A stretch of 64,000 nt of DNA from contig NZ_QPJK01000013.1 in NCBI RefSeq assembly GCF_003337555.1, forward strand, positions 62,001-126,000, in the 5' to 3' direction. This document shows, one piece after another, positions 61,127 to 64,000 of the stretch. The notes beneath the pieces were generated by a model. The model ran no database searches. It was not told the DNA's origin and saw nothing but the letters and a program-made list of their open reading frames with translations. Position numbers and translations under genes: made by a program. Source of the stretch: Pseudorhodoferax soli (GTDB lineage Bacteria; Pseudomonadota; Gammaproteobacteria; Burkholderiales; Burkholderiaceae_C). The stretch's first letter is position 1. Every line of letters starts with the position of its first letter.

Positions 61127-61791
61127 GTCACATCGTTGCGGTCGAGGTGGACCCTCGCGTACGTGGATCGAATCTCGTGCAGCGCAGCGCTTGCTGCCTT
61201 TGCTCGAGTCTGTACCCCTGCCACCTTGTGTAGCAGGTCATCGTTGCGCCATATCGCCTGCTTCCGGGGCTCAGAGCCGTTCGCGAACGAATGTACTGTT
61301 TCAAGTGGGTGTTTCATGTCCCCTAAGCAGCGAACAATCTCCAACGTGTGGATGAGCGCTCTGCCGTCAGGTACATGCTCCGGTCCGAACCTCTTGAGCG
61401 AATCGGCTGTCTCTTCGAACGCCCAATGTCTGTACTGCTTGAAATAGTCCAGCATTTCCTGCTTGCCGATCTGCTCATTCGCAGGGTCAGGAACGAGCTC
61501 CAGTAAGGCGACGGCGTAGTCAGCAAGCTCGATGAGCACGGTCATCCGCTGCCATTCCTGAGCCTTGTCGCGCGCATCTTCGCGCTGGACAAGCTGGCGC
61601 CACTGCCTACGCGCGAATAGTCCCGCAAAGTAGATTGCGGCAACCGAACCTATTGCCTGCACCCAGCTTGCCCACTCGCTCTTGGTGAGACACGTAGCCC
61701 ACCAGTTGATCCACAGCAGGCAGTACTCATCAGCCTGCGGTTGTAGTGCCTTCGCAACTTGCGCAAGGGTCTGCCCTGTTGCTTCGTCCAT
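61123..61791 (-). CDS. Hypothetical protein with one membrane segment
   Basis: A 222-residue protein starting MDEATGQTLAQVAKALQPQ at 61791 behind AGAGGAAA. One membrane segment (WASWVQAIGSVAAIYFAGLFA, near residues 40-60) is followed by a cytoplasmic helical region (RRQWRQLVQREDARDKAQEW; LIELADYAVALLELVPD) with no recognised domain. Proteins of this build are common near prophage ends and are sometimes exclusion or defence factors, but that is only a possibility here. Confidence 0.6.
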   Translation of the reverse strand: MDEATGQTLAQVAKALQPQADEYCLLWINWWATCLTKSEWASWVQAIGSVAAIYFAGLFARRQWRQLVQREDARDKAQEWQRMTVLIELADYAVALLELVPDPANEQIGKQEMLDYFKQYRHWAFEETADSLKRFGPEHVPDGRALIHTLEIVRCLGDMKHPLETVHSFANGSEPRKQAIWRNDDLLHKVAGVQTRAKAASAALHEIRSTYARVHLDRNDVT

Positions 61792-61844
61792 GTTTCCTCT
61801 GGCGCGCACTGTAGCGGTCTCAGCCGCCGAGCCCGCGAGGCCAG

Positions 61845-62654
61845 CTAGGCCTGTCCGAAAAACTCCCGCTGCAGGTCGCTGCTCAGCCAGCGCAGGTGCT
61901 TCAACCGCCAAAAGAACAGTCGAGGCTGCTGGATCGCTTGCAGGTTGAAGATCCAGCCGGACAGCACGGATGGCAGCTTGCTGTGCGACCCGCGCTGGCC
62001 GACTCGATAGATGGCTCCATCGAACGGCAACGGGGCCAGCGGTGTGCCGGCCTTCTCAAGCGTCTCGTGCGTCCTGTAGTGGCTGCCGAACATCGATTTG
62101 ATGTGCTCGGCGTCTGCAACCGCAAGCGAGGCGGGCAATTTGTAGAGGTCCGTTCTGATGACGAGACTCGACCCGCAAGTCCTGTTGAAGTGCGGCATGT
62201 GCATCAACATACGTGAGCCTTCGCCCCACATGAACCCGTTGTACACCAACCACCCGTTTCCACCCTCGTTCTCCTTCACGTGCGCTACTAAGCGCCGGCT
62301 GATCAGGTCGTCGTCGTCCACCACCATCAGGTAGCGGCTGTCACGCGCGCGCAGCATGCCGGCCATCACCCGGCGACCTTTGTCCAGCCGCACGGCGTCG
62401 AAGAACTCCTCTTGCGACACGCCTTCGCGTTTCTCGTGGACTGGGTTTGGCGCGAAGTCCACCCACTCGACCGTGAAGCCACCCGGCAGTGACGGCAGGT
62501 TGGCACCTCGGTTGGCGACGATCACGCAGCTCCAATCCGCGCACGTTTGGGCACTGATGGACGCGATGGTGGCCATCAACCGCCGCGTCAATGCGCCCCA
62601 GTCCAAGGCATTGGCCGGGTGACGGATCGGAATCACGAAGGTCAGGAGTGCCAT
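61845..62654 (-). CDS. Glycosyltransferase family 2-like protein
   Basis: A 269-residue protein starting MALLTFVIPIRHPANALDWG. SRYLMVVDDDDLISRRLVAHV holds the DxD-type metal site of GT-A glycosyltransferases, and the opening strand FVIPIRHP is typical of family 2. HFNRTCGSSLVIRTDLYKLP and SHYRTHETLEKAGTPLAPLP resemble the acceptor part. It has no membrane segment. In a prophage such a gene may alter surface sugars after lysogeny or modify a phage component. There is no good ribosome site before ATG 62654. Confidence 0.78.
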   Translation of the reverse strand: MALLTFVIPIRHPANALDWGALTRRLMATIASISAQTCADWSCVIVANRGANLPSLPGGFTVEWVDFAPNPVHEKREGVSQEEFFDAVRLDKGRRVMAGMLRARDSRYLMVVDDDDLISRRLVAHVKENEGGNGWLVYNGFMWGEGSRMLMHMPHFNRTCGSSLVIRTDLYKLPASLAVADAEHIKSMFGSHYRTHETLEKAGTPLAPLPFDGAIYRVGQRGSHSKLPSVLSGWIFNLQAIQQPRLFFWRLKHLRWLSSDLQREFFGQA

Positions 62655-62898
62655 GTTGCAAACGTAATATTTCGTTGCACGAGCATAAGCCGCACGGACG
62701 GGGAGCGCGTCCGCAAAATTAATGAGTCGCGGGGCCGCGCTGTTCGTTGCTGGCTGAGCAGTTGCCGCAGCGACTCCAGCCTGTGTTGCCAGAAAAACTT
62801 ACGCAACTTGGTGGAAGGATGCGGTGGCCGCGCCTTACATCAACAACACACTTTGCGGGCCACCCCGGCAGGCTGTGATGCCGGTAGCAGGAGACGAG

Positions 62899-63483
62899 AT
62901 GAATAAATCAGTAGTGGCGTTTGTGCTCGCAGGCGCAGCGCTCGGTGCGAACGCGGCCACAGTCGGCTGGACTTTCAAGGGGACGACGTACGACTCCGAC
63001 GACCGCTTGGTGCCGTTTTGGGCGTACATCGAAGTCGACACTGGGACGCTCAACAACGGCCCCTACTTCGAAGGCCCGGGCACTGGCATCGGCAAGACGG
63101 GGGCGGAGTGGTGGGTAGACGGAAAGTACGGCTGCTATGGCGGCGGTGAATACGGCTATTCGCGCTACAGCACGTCCAGCGCCGGCTTCGCTATAAGTTC
63201 TCTTGACGCTGGGAATGACTGCGGCGTCGTCGCGTGGGTCACGGGCTCGGGCACAAGCAGGTTCGAAGTCGCTGGCGACCAGCTCACTCAGTGGTTTGAT
63301 TTGTCGGGGCTCGGCACTGACTTTCAGATTTACATGTCTAGTTCCGCCCGCGCTTTTCAGGCGGTCACGGTGGACTTCACCTACCAGATGATTCCGGAGC
63401 CATCCCCCGTCGCGCTGATCGGCGCCGGCTTGGCCGGGCTGATCTGGGTGCGCCGGCGCAAGGACGCGCGCGAGCAGGCATAG
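62899..63483 (+). CDS. PEP-CTERM sorting domain protein
   Basis: A 194-residue exported protein starting MNKSVVAFVLAGAALGANAA behind AGGAG, a clear signal peptide cut near residue 19. The middle is a beta-rich, Gly/Tyr-rich domain. The C-terminus reads PEPSPVALIGAGLAGLIWVRRRK: the PEP motif, a membrane helix and an Arg cluster, the exosortase sorting signal. The protein is expected at the surface or in exopolysaccharide once sorted. No exosortase is in the window, so the host must supply it. It is flanked by prophage genes, a rare setting for this class. Confidence 0.9.
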   Translation: MNKSVVAFVLAGAALGANAATVGWTFKGTTYDSDDRLVPFWAYIEVDTGTLNNGPYFEGPGTGIGKTGAEWWVDGKYGCYGGGEYGYSRYSTSSAGFAISSLDAGNDCGVVAWVTGSGTSRFEVAGDQLTQWFDLSGLGTDFQIYMSSSARAFQAVTVDFTYQMIPEPSPVALIGAGLAGLIWVRRRKDAREQA

Positions 63484-63545
63484 CCGGGCGAAATCACGGG
63501 GTTTGTTATGTACTCGCATCTCCCGTGGGGTGTCGAAAAAATCGT

Positions 63546-63872
63546 CTAGCCGCTGTTCGATGCCCAAGCCTCATATCCCCGCATGTCGATCAGGATGCGA
63601 CCGTCACGCCTCACCCAAAGACGGCCCTCTAGCCAGTCGCCGCGATAGATCTTCGACTCAATGGCTTTTCGGGTGAAGCCGGTGAGAGTAGACGCCAGTT
63701 CGATAGTCACAAACCTGGCGCTTACGACAGGGGCACTCGAAGTGGCTCCGGCGAAGGCCGGGCCACAGCTTCGCAGCTCGTCCGCGGCTGATTCGAGCAA
63801 CCGAGCGGCGTGCTCAATGCTCATGAGCGCTCGGGACAGCCGTTCTGTTGGGTGATGCGGTTTTCTAGCCAT
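63546..63872 (-). CDS. Excisionase-like DNA-binding protein
   Basis: A 108-residue protein starting MARKPHHPTERLSRALMSIE. The C-terminal half, FVTIELASTLTGFTRKAIESKIYRGDWLEGRLWVRRDGRILIDMRGYEAWA, matches phage excisionases of the winged-helix kind (TGxTxxAIxxKI ... DGRIxIDxxGYxxW). The first half is helical with no known domain. No integrase gene follows directly; the next gene on this side is the PEP-CTERM gene on the other strand. It may serve the right element or mark a neighbouring one. Confidence 0.78.
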   Translation of the reverse strand: MARKPHHPTERLSRALMSIEHAARLLESAADELRSCGPAFAGATSSAPVVSARFVTIELASTLTGFTRKAIESKIYRGDWLEGRLWVRRDGRILIDMRGYEAWASNSG

Positions 63873-63895
63873 GGCTTAGCCTGCCCGCATTGGGT

Positions 63896-64000
63896 CTACT
63901 TGACCAGGTCCAGGCGGATGCCAACGGCAAGATCTTGCCCCAGCGTGCCGATGCCCTCCACAATCGTCGGGGTTGGCCTGGGCATCCTGGTGCGGCACAT
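63896..64000 (-). CDS. 3' end of a gene running off the window
   Basis: On the minus strand an open frame enters at 64000 and ends at 63896 with TAG, giving 34 residues that finish TPTIVEGIGTLGQDLAVGIR and LDLVK. Composition and codon use look like protein. The start and function lie outside the window. It ends 23 bases before the excisionase-like gene on the same strand, so the two are likely in one operon. Confidence 0.5.
   Translation of the reverse strand: MCRTRMPRPTPTIVEGIGTLGQDLAVGIRLDLVK

Overview
The window looks like the chromosome of a GC-rich betaproteobacterium of the order Burkholderiales. The signs are two Bug-family periplasmic receptors (PFAPGG motifs), a Burkholderia-type short H-NS protein, a PEP-CTERM protein and an HU protein with a Lys/Ala/Pro-rich tail. 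Nearly all of it is accessory DNA: the right part of a genomic island or integrative element (about 1-50.26 kb), followed by a degenerate prophage or phage satellite (about 50.27-64 kb). The two meet at a 3' fragment of a tRNA-Lys(CTT) gene at 50221-50266, with one tyrosine recombinase gene on each side of it. I see no conjugation genes, so the first element may be only partly covered or no longer self-mobile.

Left region (0-6.9 kb): a small membrane-anchored protein, a DUF1173 protein, an Old Yellow Enzyme (xenA) divergent from an ArsR-type repressor with a 32-bp dyad between them, and a DinG-type Fe-S helicase.

Metabolic region (6.9-23 kb): a MocR-type regulator is divergent from a tightly coupled run of genes. 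These encode a 3-hydroxyacyl-CoA dehydrogenase-like enzyme, a threonine dehydratase-like PLP enzyme, a RidA-family protein, a PLP aminotransferase, a cupin, a Bug receptor, an SMP-30-type lactonase, a second Bug receptor and an alpha/beta hydrolase. This reads as import and breakdown of an unidentified organic or (hydroxy)amino acid. An AbiEi/AbiEii toxin-antitoxin pair follows, then a KamA-like radical SAM enzyme and an FAD/NAD(P)-binding protein divergent from a LysR regulator.

Island maintenance and defence (23-50 kb): a string of small unknown proteins (several Cys-rich), a large ParB, a recombinase sitting on a broken GNAT acetyltransferase, and a ParM/StbA-like ATPase with a small partner behind a cluster of palindromes. 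After an HU protein come the most interesting genes. One is a 1623-residue protein that fuses a NERD nuclease-like domain, two kinase-like domains and an SF1 helicase; it is translationally coupled to a winged-helix protein of unknown function. The other is a 1337-residue STAND-type NTPase with a nuclease-like N-terminus and a long helical C-terminus, an Avs-like layout. A four-helix membrane protein and an H-NS protein lie between them. The island ends with a P4-type integrase next to the tRNA-Lys fragment.

Prophage or satellite (50.3-64 kb): integrase, small DNA-binding proteins, AlpA-like protein, CHC2 zinc-finger primase piece, RepA-like ATPase, a HK97-type capsid, small proteins, HNH nuclease and a lambda-type tape measure protein. 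I see no terminase, portal, protease or tail-tube gene, so the particle genes are incomplete. Cargo at the far end includes a glycosyltransferase and a PEP-CTERM protein, then an excisionase-like gene and the 3' end of another gene running off the window.
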